Of a stretch of 64,000 nucleotides of DNA, positions 42,855 to 50,477 are shown one piece after another. The position numbers and the translations under genes were made by a program. Source of the stretch: Holophagaceae bacterium (GTDB lineage Bacteria > Acidobacteriota > Holophagae > Holophagales > Holophagaceae); assembly GCA_016710635.1 (NCBI GenBank), contig JADJVL010000014.1, positions 93,573 through 157,572 on the forward strand, given 5' to 3'. Under the pieces are notes generated by a model. It was not told the origin of the DNA, did not search any database, and was given only the letters and a program-made list of their open reading frames with translations. Every line of letters starts with the position of its first letter. Position 1 is the stretch's first letter.

Positions 42855-43487
42855 ATGCGCCCACTTATCCGCTTCGCCCTGCTCGCAGCCCTGGCCTTTC
42901 CGGCCCTGTCCGTCCCTGCGTGGGCCCAGCAGATGGCGTTCCAGCCCGACACGAACCACACGGTGCTCGGCTTCAAGGCCGCCACCCTGCTCTTCAAGGT
43001 GGACGGCACCTTCCGCAGATGGCGCACGGAGATCACCGGTGACCCGAAGACCCTCGAAGGGGCCTCGGTGAAGGTCACCATCTACACCAACAGCATCAGC
43101 ACCAAGAACAAGCAGCGGGATGAGCACCTGGTGTCCGACGACTTCTTCGACGCGGCCAAGAATCCCCGGATCACCTTCACCTCCTCCAAGGTCGTGAAGG
43201 AGAACGGCAAGATCCTGGTGACCGGCCTCCTGGACATGCACGGCGTGAAGAAGGAGCTGACCATCCCCTTCGAGCCGGCCTTCGGGAAGAACGGCAATGG
43301 CGATGACACCTGGAGCTTTGAAGGCACGCTGAAGATCAACCGCAAGGACTTCGGTATCGGCGCCGACAGCGTCGCCGCCAAGATCAGCCTAAAGGACGAG
43401 GTGGAGCTGAACCTGCTTCTGGTGGGCTTCTTCAGCGAGGCGAAGCCGGAAGCCCCGAAGGCGCAGCCAAAGAAAAAGGCTGCCTGA
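42855..43487 (+). CDS. YceI family periplasmic lipid-binding-like protein
   Basis: A 210-residue exported protein with a Sec signal (about 1-24, PAWA-QQ) and a YceI lipocalin-like beta-barrel. Landmarks are FQPDTNHTVLGFKA, NSISTKNKQRDEHLVSDDFFDAAKNPRITF and TGLLDMHGVKKELTIPF, the latter two typical of YceI. The C-terminus is a Lys/Ala/Pro tail. YceI proteins bind polyisoprenoids; the ligand here is unknown. It lies 57 nt after the FHA protease gene. Confidence 0.93.
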   Translation: MRPLIRFALLAALAFPALSVPAWAQQMAFQPDTNHTVLGFKAATLLFKVDGTFRRWRTEITGDPKTLEGASVKVTIYTNSISTKNKQRDEHLVSDDFFDAAKNPRITFTSSKVVKENGKILVTGLLDMHGVKKELTIPFEPAFGKNGNGDDTWSFEGTLKINRKDFGIGADSVAAKISLKDEVELNLLLVGFFSEAKPEAPKAQPKKKAA

Positions 43488-43525
43488 CATCCGCGTCACC
43501 GGGACCCGGCGAAGAAGACTGAACC

Positions 43526-44179
43526 CTAGCCCAGCCGCACCGTCCGCTCGCAGCGCCCCGCCAGCTCCGGATTGTGGGTTACCAGGAGCGTGGTGGGGCG
43601 CAGCTCCGCGTGAAGCTTGAGGAGGAAGGCGAAGACCTCCTCCGCGGTGGCAGGATCCAGGTTGCCCGTGGGCTCGTCCAGCAGCCACAGGGCGGGCTTG
43701 CGCATGAGGGCCCGGACCAGTCCGGCCCGGGCGGCCTGGCCGCCGCTCAGCTGCCCGGGCAGTCGCCCGCCCAGCTCGGGGATTCCGACGACCTCCAGCA
43801 GGTGGTCCGCCCAAGCTTCGTCCTCGACGGTGGGCTCGTGGGTGATGCGCACGGGCATGAGGAGGTTTTCCCGCACGGTGAATTCCGGCAGGAGGTGGGG
43901 CTGCTGGAAGGCGAGGCCGATGCGGGCGCGGCGGTGCAGGGACGCGGCTTCCGGATCGCCCACGGGGACGACGGCGCCGCCGATGCGGATGGTGCCGGCC
44001 TCCCAGCGGTCCAGGGCCGCCACGCAATTGAGCAGGGTGGTCTTGCCCACGCCGGACATGCCCACCAGGGCGCAGAGGCTGCCGGCTTCGACGTCCAGGT
44101 CATAGCCGTCGAAGACCGGATGCTCCGCGGCGGGATAGGTCTTCCGGAGACCCTGGACGCTGAGGGGCTGACCGATCAC
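43526..44179 (-). CDS. lolD: ABC transporter ATP-binding protein, LolD-type
   Basis: A 217-residue MacB/LolD-class ATPase with Walker A GMSGVGKTT, signature LSGGQAARAG, Walker B LWLLDEPTGNLD and the switch His in LVTHN. Pairing with the LolC/E-like permease encoded two genes upstream suggests extraction of lipoproteins from the inner membrane. Its ATG overlaps the stop of the exonuclease gene by 4 nt (ATGA). A role as another MacB-type exporter ATPase is possible. Confidence 0.88.
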   Translation of the reverse strand: MIGQPLSVQGLRKTYPAAEHPVFDGYDLDVEAGSLCALVGMSGVGKTTLLNCVAALDRWEAGTIRIGGAVVPVGDPEAASLHRRARIGLAFQQPHLLPEFTVRENLLMPVRITHEPTVEDEAWADHLLEVVGIPELGGRLPGQLSGGQAARAGLVRALMRKPALWLLDEPTGNLDPATAEEVFAFLLKLHAELRPTTLLVTHNPELAGRCERTVRLG

Positions 44180-44739
44180 TGCATCAGCCCCACCAGCTTC
44201 CAGTACAGCTCGAAAGTGGCCAGGGCGTCGCCGAGGGCGGTGTGCCGCTTGTCCTCCGGGGGCTCGACGCCAAAGTGGCGGAAAAGGGCGTCGCTGCTGA
44301 GCTTGGACAGATCGAGCCGGCCGGCGTCCCGCAGGGCGGCGGCGATGGCGTGGGTGTCCACGGAACGGTGGTCGATGCGCGCTTCGGGATCCCGGCCCAG
44401 GCCGCCGAGGAAGACGTTCAGGAAGGCGTGGTCGAAGGTGATGTTGTGGCCCACCAGGACGACGCGGACCTGCTTGGGGAAGTGCTTGTCCAGAAAGCCG
44501 TCCAGAAGGTCCAGGGCCCCGGCGGGGGACACCCCGTGCTCATGGTGGGCCACCAGATCGATGCGGTTCACCTTCATGCCCCCGCCGCTCACGACGTAGG
44601 GCTCGTGCTTCACGGCGATCTCGAGGGAATCCTTCACGCCGGCGGCGTCGCCGACCACAAGGCCCAGGGTGAGGAGGCTGTGGGTCCGGGGATCGAGGCC
44701 GCCGGTTTCGGTGTCGAGGAAGAGGTAGGGGTTGGTCAT
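44176..44739 (-). CDS. DEDD-type 3'-5' exonuclease
   Basis: A 187-residue DnaQ-fold exonuclease: ExoI motif LFLDTETGGLD, ExoII around VGHNITFDHAFL and ExoIII HTALGDALAT (DEDDh class with His). It resembles RNase T and the DnaQ epsilon family. No polymerase-binding tail is evident. Its gene is sandwiched with 1- and 4-nt overlaps between the Lol permease and the LolD-type ATPase, which is unusual. RNA or DNA substrate is not decided. Confidence 0.88.
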   Translation of the reverse strand: MTNPYLFLDTETGGLDPRTHSLLTLGLVVGDAAGVKDSLEIAVKHEPYVVSGGGMKVNRIDLVAHHEHGVSPAGALDLLDGFLDKHFPKQVRVVLVGHNITFDHAFLNVFLGGLGRDPEARIDHRSVDTHAIAAALRDAGRLDLSKLSSDALFRHFGVEPPEDKRHTALGDALATFELYWKLVGLMQ

Positions 44740-45974
44740 CAGTCCGCCCTCAGCGCGTCCACCGGATCCACGCGGGAGGCGCGCTTCGCCGGATAGTGGG
44801 AGGCCGCCCAGGCCACCACGAGGGGGAACAGGGCCGCCAGGGCCAGGTCGCCGGCGTGGAGCTTGAGGGGCACGTAGGTGATGAAGTCGTAGACCGCCGA
44901 AGGCAGCCGGATGAGCCGGTAGTGGTCCACCAGGAGGCAGGCGGGGATGGAGATGCCAAGGCCCAGCAGGGTGCCCGCCACGCCGATGCCCAGGCCCTGG
45001 CGCACGAAGATGTTCTTCACCTGGGTGGGCGTGGCGCCCAGGGAAAGCAGCACGCCCAGGTCCCGGCGCTTCTCCGTGACCAGCAGGACGAGGCTCGCCA
45101 CGATGTTGAAGGCCGCCACCAGCACGATGAGGGAGAGGATGGCGGTGAAGATCCACTTCTCCACCTTCAGCGCCGCGAAGAGGGCCCGGTTGGTGTCCCG
45201 CAGGTCGGTGGCGAGGAAGGTGCCGCCCAGGGTCTTCATCAGCGCGCCCTTGGTGGCGTCGATCTTGTCGATGGAGCCGGCACGGACTTCGATCATCTCG
45301 GCCTGGTCCGTATGGGCGAGGCGCTTGGCGTCCTCCAGGTGGATGAAGGCCCAGCCCTTGTCGTACTCGCTGATGTGGCTTTCGAAGAAGCCGGCCACGG
45401 TATAGGCCGCGACCTTGGGCTGGAGGCCCCCGAGACCCAGGTCCAGGCGCAGGAAGGCGATGGCCACCGTGTCCCCCACCCGGAGACCGAAGCGCCGCTG
45501 CAGCTCCCGGCCCAGGACCACTTCGCCCTCCTTGAGCTGGGCGATGCGGATGGGCGCGAGGCTGTCGAAGATGCTGGTGGTGGAACCGGCGGTGGCGGGA
45601 TCCACCGCCTTCACCGCCAGGGCCTCCGGGGGCGCTTCGCTGCCGGGCAGGCGGAGGAGACCCTTCTCGAAGCGCATGGGGGAGGCGGCCACCACGCCGG
45701 GGGAGGAACGCACGGTCTTCAGGGTGGCTTCCGTGTCCGGAAGGTCCCCGGCGATGCTGCCCAGGGTGAAGTGAGCGGTGGCGGAGAAGAGGTTGGCCTG
45801 GATCTCCTCCCGGAAGCCGTTCATCAGGGCCATGGTCACCACCATGGCGAAGACCCCCAGGGCGATGCCCGCGGTGGCGAAGAGCACCATCACCTTCACG
45901 AAGGCGCCGGTGCGCTTCGTGGTCATGTAGCGCTTGGCGACGAAGCCCTCGAAGCCTCCCAGGGGCCCCGCCAT
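44739..45974 (-). CDS. lolC: LolC/E-type ABC transporter permease
   Basis: A 411-residue membrane protein with one N-terminal TM helix (about 27-50), a periplasmic MacB-like domain of about 220 residues, then three TM helices (near 275-300, 320-345 and 370-395). The end PAKRASRVDPVDALRAD is the FtsX/LolC signature. Only one permease gene is present, so it may act as a homodimer (LolF-like). TGATG overlaps link it to genes on both sides. Confidence 0.9.
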   Translation of the reverse strand: MAGPLGGFEGFVAKRYMTTKRTGAFVKVMVLFATAGIALGVFAMVVTMALMNGFREEIQANLFSATAHFTLGSIAGDLPDTEATLKTVRSSPGVVAASPMRFEKGLLRLPGSEAPPEALAVKAVDPATAGSTTSIFDSLAPIRIAQLKEGEVVLGRELQRRFGLRVGDTVAIAFLRLDLGLGGLQPKVAAYTVAGFFESHISEYDKGWAFIHLEDAKRLAHTDQAEMIEVRAGSIDKIDATKGALMKTLGGTFLATDLRDTNRALFAALKVEKWIFTAILSLIVLVAAFNIVASLVLLVTEKRRDLGVLLSLGATPTQVKNIFVRQGLGIGVAGTLLGLGISIPACLLVDHYRLIRLPSAVYDFITYVPLKLHAGDLALAALFPLVVAWAASHYPAKRASRVDPVDALRAD

Positions 45975-46264
45975 CAGTCGTGCTCGCTGTCGCGGGTGGC
46001 CATCACCAGCAGCCGGTCCACCAGGTGCCAGATCTCCACCAGGGCCGCGATGGCCATGACGAGGCCCAGGCCCAGGGCGATGCCGCGTCCCCAGGAGGAG
46101 GTGAGGAAGCGCGCCGCCTTGGGCCAGGACCAGAGGAAGGGCGGCAGTTTCAGGCGGTCGTAGAGGCTGAGGGTCGTCAGCAGCATCCCGCCCCAGAGCA
46201 GGTAGAAGAAGCGCACGCCGCGGATCAGCGTGTCCAGGAGGAACGGGCGGGGACGGGGCGGCAT
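45974..46264 (-). CDS. small membrane protein upstream of the Lol genes
   Basis: A 96-residue protein with two hydrophobic segments (about 17-32 and 60-77), a basic start and an acidic end (ATRDSEHD). No family recognised. Its stop overlaps the permease start (TGATG), so it heads the four-gene overlapping operon. It may be an envelope protein, but nothing specific supports a function. Confidence 0.7.
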   Translation of the reverse strand: MPPRPRPFLLDTLIRGVRFFYLLWGGMLLTTLSLYDRLKLPPFLWSWPKAARFLTSSWGRGIALGLGLVMAIAALVEIWHLVDRLLVMATRDSEHD

Positions 46265-46319
46265 TGCCTACAGGCTAGCGGGGATGGGGCTTCGGACACA
46301 GGGGCGGGTCGGTCGACCC

Positions 46320-46385
46320 TGCCCTTACCCTTGAGCTTGCTCTTGAACTTGACCTGTCAGTTGACCTTGACCTTGCAGTTGACCT
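46320..46385. repeat. degenerate 6-nt periodic array (TGACCT-like)
   Basis: Eleven consecutive hexamers read in one register: TGCCCT, TACCCT, TGAGCT, TGCTCT, TGAACT, TGACCT, GTCAGT, TGACCT, TGACCT, TGCAGT, TGACCT. Consensus T-G-A-C-C-T, with the first, second and last positions most constant. It abuts the hairpin element at 46395. A related array (AGGTCA, ACTTCA, CCTTCA, ACTTCA, ACGGCA) follows the hairpins at 54.0 kb. No coding role seen. Confidence 0.8.
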
Positions 46386-46394
46386 TCAAAAGGT

Positions 46395-46642
46395 GCTTGA
46401 GTCCGGCGCGGCGGCAGTTCGCCGCGTCGGACTCAAGCGCAAGCAAGCGATAGCGCGTCAGGTTGGGTCGGAATGAAGCCTCGGTGGAGGATGGCAAAAG
46501 CAGCCAGAGTGCAGCCCTTGCTTCCCGGCCCCGCGGGAAACATTCCGGCATCAACCTCGCGCGCTATCGCTTGCGAGCACCCTTCCCAAGCACGGATCGC
46601 ATAAGGCCGCGATCCGCACTTGGAAAGGGTGCCTGTTTTTTT
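46395..46642. repeat. paired hairpin intergenic element, copy A
   Basis: Most of the 443-nt gap between the Lol operon and the sod gene is this element. Left: a 19-bp hairpin (46395-46413 with 46420-46438, one G-T wobble). Next, GCAAGCGATAGCGCG (46443-46457) is the perfect inverse of CGCGCTATCGCTTGC (46560-46574). Right: a long hairpin (46577-46590 with 46619-46632, with inner GGATCGC/GCGATCC), followed by T7 at 46636-46642, which makes it look like a + strand terminator. Both flanking genes are on the minus strand. Related to the elements at 53.76 and 61.69 kb. Confidence 0.85.
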
Positions 46643-46707
46643 AACCCGGTTCCTTTCGCTCCCCTTCGGTTCCTTCCGGATCCGTAGGTCTCGCTGCAGG
46701 CTCCGGC

Positions 46708-47397
46708 CTAGTACCGCTTCTCCACCACGCTCCAGTTGATGAGCGGCTTGATGGCGTCCACGTACTTGCCCCGCCCCGTGGCGCCGAAGTCCTTCACGTA
46801 GGCGTGCTCCCACACGTCCAGCACCAGGATCGGCTGGGCGCCGACGGGAATGGCGTTCTCGTGGTCCTGGAACCAGGCGTTCATGAGGCGGCCGGTCATG
46901 GGGTCCTTGACGAGGGCGGCCCAGCCGATGCCGGGCATGGTGGCGGTGGCCTTGAAAGCCGCCCACCAGGCGTCCCAGGTGCCCCAGGTGTCCACGATGC
47001 CCTTGTGGAGGGGATGGTTCTCCGTGGGCTTGCCGCCGTTGTTGCCAAGGGCCTCGAAGTACCACTCGTGGACCCGCATGCCGCTGAACTCGAAGCCCAG
47101 GCGGCGGCGCAGCTCCTGCACCATGGCGCCCGCCTTGCCTTCCTTCTCCGCGGCGACCACATCCTTCAGGAGGGCGTTGGTACGGGTGACGTAGCCCTTG
47201 TAGAGGGTCAGGTGCTCGGCGAGCAGGTCCTTGCTCAGGCCGTTGAGGCCGGCGCCGAAGTCGAAGGGGCGGGCGGCATAGTCGGCGTTCGCGTTGGCCA
47301 TGGGCATGGGGGCGCCCTTCTTGTCCTTGTCATCGGCCTTCAGTGCGGTGGCAGCCGCACCGGCGGCCAGGGTTCCGAGCAATGTCCGGCGGTCCAT
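46708..47397 (-). CDS. exported Fe/Mn superoxide dismutase
   Basis: A 229-residue SodA/B-family enzyme. The metal-binding signature DVWEHAY is present, with His in AEHLTLYKGYV and in VHEWYFEAL. The N-terminus MDRRTLLGTLAAGAAATALKA has a twin-Arg and hydrophobic core, suggesting Tat or Sec export, and about 25 extra residues precede the normal SOD start. It would dismutate periplasmic superoxide. Spacing differs from cytoplasmic SODs and the last residues are VVEKRY. Metal preference is not decided. Confidence 0.9.
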   Translation of the reverse strand: MDRRTLLGTLAAGAAATALKADDKDKKGAPMPMANANADYAARPFDFGAGLNGLSKDLLAEHLTLYKGYVTRTNALLKDVVAAEKEGKAGAMVQELRRRLGFEFSGMRVHEWYFEALGNNGGKPTENHPLHKGIVDTWGTWDAWWAAFKATATMPGIGWAALVKDPMTGRLMNAWFQDHENAIPVGAQPILVLDVWEHAYVKDFGATGRGKYVDAIKPLINWSVVEKRY

Positions 47398-47437
47398 GGA
47401 ATCTCCTTGGGGGTGGGAATTCAGGATACGCCTGGCC

Positions 47438-48229
47438 TCAACTTTGGCTTCGCAACATCTGCCAGCCGAGGCGCAAGATCAGCAGACCCACCACTCCGAT
47501 GAACACGCCGCGGACCCAGCCACTGCCCTTCTTCAGGGCCACGTGGGCGCCGAGCCAGCCGCCGATGCCGTTCCCCACTGCCATGGCCAGCGCGGCCTGG
47601 GGGATCCAGCTGCCCTGCCAGACGAAGAGCACGGTGGCGGCGATGTTGGAGGCCCAGTTCACGGACTTCGCGAGGGCGGAGGCACGGAGGAAGTCGAAGC
47701 CCAGGACGGCGACGTAGAGGAAGATCAGCAGGGAGCCCGTGCCGGGGCCGAAGAAACCGTCGTAGAAGCCCAGGGCGAGAGAGATGGCCGCCGCCAGGCC
47801 CCGCTGGTGGGCCTGACCGTACTTCGGCGCGTGGAGCTTCCCGAGATCCGGCTTAAGCACCGTGAAGAGCAGCATGGCGATCATCAGGCCCAGCATCACG
47901 GGCCGCAGGAAGTCGCCCTTCACGTGGTAGGCCAGGGCCACGCCCCCGCAGGCCCCCAGCATGGAGGCGGCCACGGGCCACAGCATCTCCCGCCAGGGCA
48001 GGGTTCCCGAGCGGAGGAACTGGGCCGCCGCCATGGTGGTGCCCGTGCAGCTGGAGACCTTGTTGATCCCTAGGATCGTGGGCAGGGGAATGCCGCCCGG
48101 CAGGCCCGCCGTGGGGAAGCCCAGCATGAGGGCCGGGATGGTGATGAGGCCCCCGCCCCCGACGATGGCGTCGAGGAAGCCGGCGATGAGGGAGGCGACG
48201 GCGAGGAAGAGGAGGATGGCGGGGGACAT
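47438..48229 (-). CDS. TSUP (TauE/SafE) family membrane permease
   Basis: A 263-residue protein with about eight TM helices and the TSUP pattern: N-terminal AGFLDAIVGGGGLITIPALM and internal GFYDGFFGPGTGSLLIF, the paired glycine-rich signatures. The family exports or imports sulfite, sulfoacetate and other anions. No sulfur-metabolism genes are adjacent, so the substrate is unknown. Confidence 0.93.
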   Translation of the reverse strand: MSPAILLFLAVASLIAGFLDAIVGGGGLITIPALMLGFPTAGLPGGIPLPTILGINKVSSCTGTTMAAAQFLRSGTLPWREMLWPVAASMLGACGGVALAYHVKGDFLRPVMLGLMIAMLLFTVLKPDLGKLHAPKYGQAHQRGLAAAISLALGFYDGFFGPGTGSLLIFLYVAVLGFDFLRASALAKSVNWASNIAATVLFVWQGSWIPQAALAMAVGNGIGGWLGAHVALKKGSGWVRGVFIGVVGLLILRLGWQMLRSQS

Positions 48230-48266
48230 GCGATCAGGGAAACCTGGGAAGGGCGTTCGGCGAGGA

Positions 48267-48833
48267 TCAGACCTTCATGATCTCGGCTTCCTTGTGCTTC
48301 ACCATGTCGTCCACTTCCTTGATTTGGCCGTCCGTCAGCTTCTGGATGTCGTCCAGGGCCTTTTTGGCGGCGTCCTCGGAGATGTGGGCGTCCTTGGCCT
48401 TCTCCAGCTGCTTGACGTGGTCGTTGGCGTCCCGGCGCACGTTGCGGATGGAGGTCTTGATCTCCTCGGCGAGCTTGTGGAGCACCTTCACCAGTTCCTT
48501 GCGGCGCTCCTCGTTCAGCGCAGGGATGGGCAGGCGGATCACGATGCCGTCGTTGCTGGGGTTCAAGCCGAGCTGGGATTCCAGGATGCCGGTCTCAATG
48601 GCCTTGATGGCGCTGCGGTCGAAGGGCTGGATCACCAGCATGGAGGATTCGGGCACGGTGATGGTGGCCACCTGGTTCAGGGGCGTGCGGGTGCCGTAGT
48701 ACTCCACGTGCACCGTGTCCAGCAGGGAGGCGTTGGCCCGGCCCGTGCGGATGGTGGCCATCTCCTTCTTCAGGGTCTCGATGGCCCCGTGCATGCGCTT
48801 CTTGGCGTCGGATTGGATGGTCTCGATGGACAT
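48267..48833 (-). CDS. frr: ribosome recycling factor
   Basis: A 188-residue RRF that splits post-termination ribosomes with EF-G. Landmarks: RTGRANASLLD, YGTRTPLNQVATITVPES, IRLPIPALNEERRKELVK and NVRRDANDHVK. Start ATG 48833; the frame is open to 48905 but the family begins at MSIETI. pyrH and tsf, its usual neighbours, are not here. Confidence 0.97.
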   Translation of the reverse strand: MSIETIQSDAKKRMHGAIETLKKEMATIRTGRANASLLDTVHVEYYGTRTPLNQVATITVPESSMLVIQPFDRSAIKAIETGILESQLGLNPSNDGIVIRLPIPALNEERRKELVKVLHKLAEEIKTSIRNVRRDANDHVKQLEKAKDAHISEDAAKKALDDIQKLTDGQIKEVDDMVKHKEAEIMKV

Positions 48834-48901
48834 GGAAGGCCTCGGTCGGATCCCCCTTTGTATCCCGTTGGGCCGGAAATCTCCAGCCCGGGGACCGAGG
48901 C

Positions 48902-49042
48902 TCACTCACCGCGCTCCAGGAGCTGGGCCAGCACCTCCGCCTCCAGGCGCTCGTCCCGGGGCCACAGGGGCCGCGGGACGAGGCAACCCGGGCGGAGCCG
49001 CCGCTTCAATCCTCGCCAAAATCCCAATCCCGACCATCCCAT
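48902..49042 (-). CDS. possible small basic protein (46 residues)
   Basis: ATG 49042 to TGA at 48904-48902, with GGAGGAA 6 nt before the start. The product is Arg/Trp-rich at the N-terminus (WSGLGFWRGLKRRLRP) and ends in a helix-like ERLEAEVLAQLLERGE. It overlaps the neighbouring small ORF by 37 nt in another frame. No family recognised. Support is the ribosome-binding site only. Confidence 0.4.
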   Translation of the reverse strand: MGWSGLGFWRGLKRRLRPGCLVPRPLWPRDERLEAEVLAQLLERGE

Positions 49043-49140
49043 GGCACTTCCTCCACAATCGCGCGGCGTTCAAGGTCCTGCAGGACTTCCTTCGGCAGGT
49101 CTTCGGACTGCTGTCGGGCGGAAAGGGCGAGGGCGCGCAT
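49006..49140 (-). CDS. possible small acidic protein (44 residues)
   Basis: ATG 49140 to TGA at 49008-49006, starting 29 nt after the aceA stop, with GGAG about 7 nt upstream. The product is MRALALSARQ at the N-terminus, then Glu/Asp-rich (EDLPKEVLQDLERRAIVEE) and ends WDGRDWDFGED. It looks like a short helical peptide with a Trp/Asp tail. No family recognised. It could be the end of the aceBA transcript. Confidence 0.4.
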   Translation of the reverse strand: MRALALSARQQSEDLPKEVLQDLERRAIVEEVPWDGRDWDFGED

Positions 49141-49169
49141 GGGAGGCTCCGGGGCTTGGTGGATCGGGA

Positions 49170-50477
49170 TCAGGCGGTGCGTTCCCCGAGGACGGGGCTT
49201 GGCATGCCGAACTGGGCGGCTTCCGTGCTGCCCTTCAGGGCGAGGGTGGAGGCGAGGCCGCCGCTGAGGACTTCGGCCACGGCGTCGAAGTAGCCGGTGC
49301 CCACCTCCCGCTGGTGGCGGGTGGCGGTGTAGCCGGCCGCTTCCGAATCGAATTCGGCGGTTTGCAGCCGGGCGTAAGCGGTCATGCCTTCGGTGCGATA
49401 GGCGTTGGCCAGCTCGAACATGCCGTGGTTGAGGCTATGGAAGCCCGCCAGGGTGACGAACTGGAAGCGGTATCCCATGGCGCCGAGTTCGCGCTGGAAG
49501 ACGGCGATCTCGGCGTCGCCCAGCTTCTTCTTCCAGTTGAAGGAGGGCGAGCAGTTGTAGGCCAGGAGCTTGCCGGGGAAATCCCTGTGGACACCTTCGG
49601 CGAATTCCTTCGCCTCCTTCAGGTCCGGCGTGGAGGTCTCGCACCACAGGAGGTCCGCGTAGGGCGCGTAGGCCTTGGCGCGGGCGATGGCCATGCCGAC
49701 GCCGCCGGTGATGCGGTGGAAGCCTTCGGTGGTGCGTTCCCCGGTGATGAAGGGCTGGTCCCGTTCGTCCACGTCCGAGGTGATGAGCCGCGCCGCATCG
49801 GCGTCCGTGCGGGCGATGAGCACCGTGGGCACCTCCAGCACGTCGGCGGCCAGGCGCGCCGAGACGAGCGTGCGGATGAACTGGCCCGTGGGCACGAGGA
49901 CCTTGCCGCCCAAGTGGCCGCACTTCTTCTCGCTGCTGAGCTGGTCCTCGAAGTGCACGCCCGCGGCGCCGGCCTCGATCATGCCCTTCATGAGCTCGAA
50001 GGCGTTGAGGGGTCCGCCGAAGCCGGCCTCCGCGTCCGCCACGATGGGCAGGAGCCAGTCCCGCCGGGCGCCGCCTTCCGCGTGCTCGATCTGGTCGGCG
50101 CGCAGGAGCGCGGCGTTGAGCCGCTTCACCAGGGCGGGCACCGAATTGGCAGGGTAGAGGCTCTGGTCCGGATAGGTCTGCCCCGAAAGGTTGGCATCCG
50201 CGGCCGCCTGCCAGCCGGAGCAGTAGATGGCCTTGAGGCCGGCCTTGGCCTGCTGCACCGCCTGGCCGCCGGTCATGGCGCCGAGGGCGTTCACGTAGGA
50301 GCCCTCATGCAGCAGCTCCCAGAGGCGGCGCGCCCCGTGCTGGGCGAGGGTGTGCTCGATCTTCAGAGTTCCCTTCAGCTTCTGCACCTGCTGGTGGGAG
50401 TAGGGCCGGGTGATGCCGTGGAAGCGCTGGCCGAGGCCGTCGTCCTCGTGCTGGGGAATGCGGAAGAGGGCGTTCAT
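49170..50477 (-). CDS. aceA: isocitrate lyase
   Basis: A 435-residue isocitrate lyase that cleaves isocitrate to glyoxylate and succinate. The active-site loop [13 protein letters not shown] (catalytic Cys), the Mg-binding [11 protein letters not shown] and [22 protein letters not shown] are conserved. ATG 50477 overlaps the aceB stop (ATGA). With aceB it forms the glyoxylate bypass for growth on acetate or fatty acids. Confidence 0.97.
   Translation of the reverse strand: MNALFRIPQHEDDGLGQRFHGITRPYSHQQVQKLKGTLKIEHTLAQHGARRLWELLHEGSYVNALGAMTGGQAVQQAKAGLKAIYCSGWQAAADANLSGQTYPDQSLYPANSVPALVKRLNAALLRADQIEHAEGGARRDWLLPIVADAEAGFGGPLNAFELMKGMIEAGAAGVHFEDQLSSEKKCGHLGGKVLVPTGQFIRTLVSARLAADVLEVPTVLIARTDADAARLITSDVDERDQPFITGERTTEGFHRITGGVGMAIARAKAYAPYADLLWCETSTPDLKEAKEFAEGVHRDFPGKLLAYNCSPSFNWKKKLGDAEIAVFQRELGAMGYRFQFVTLAGFHSLNHGMFELANAYRTEGMTAYARLQTAEFDSEAAGYTATRHQREVGTGYFDAVAEVLSGGLASTLALKGSTEAAQFGMPSPVLGERTA

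Noticed and set aside
46320..46385. CRISPR-like array
   Set aside because: The unit is only 6 nt, without spacers; no cas genes are present.
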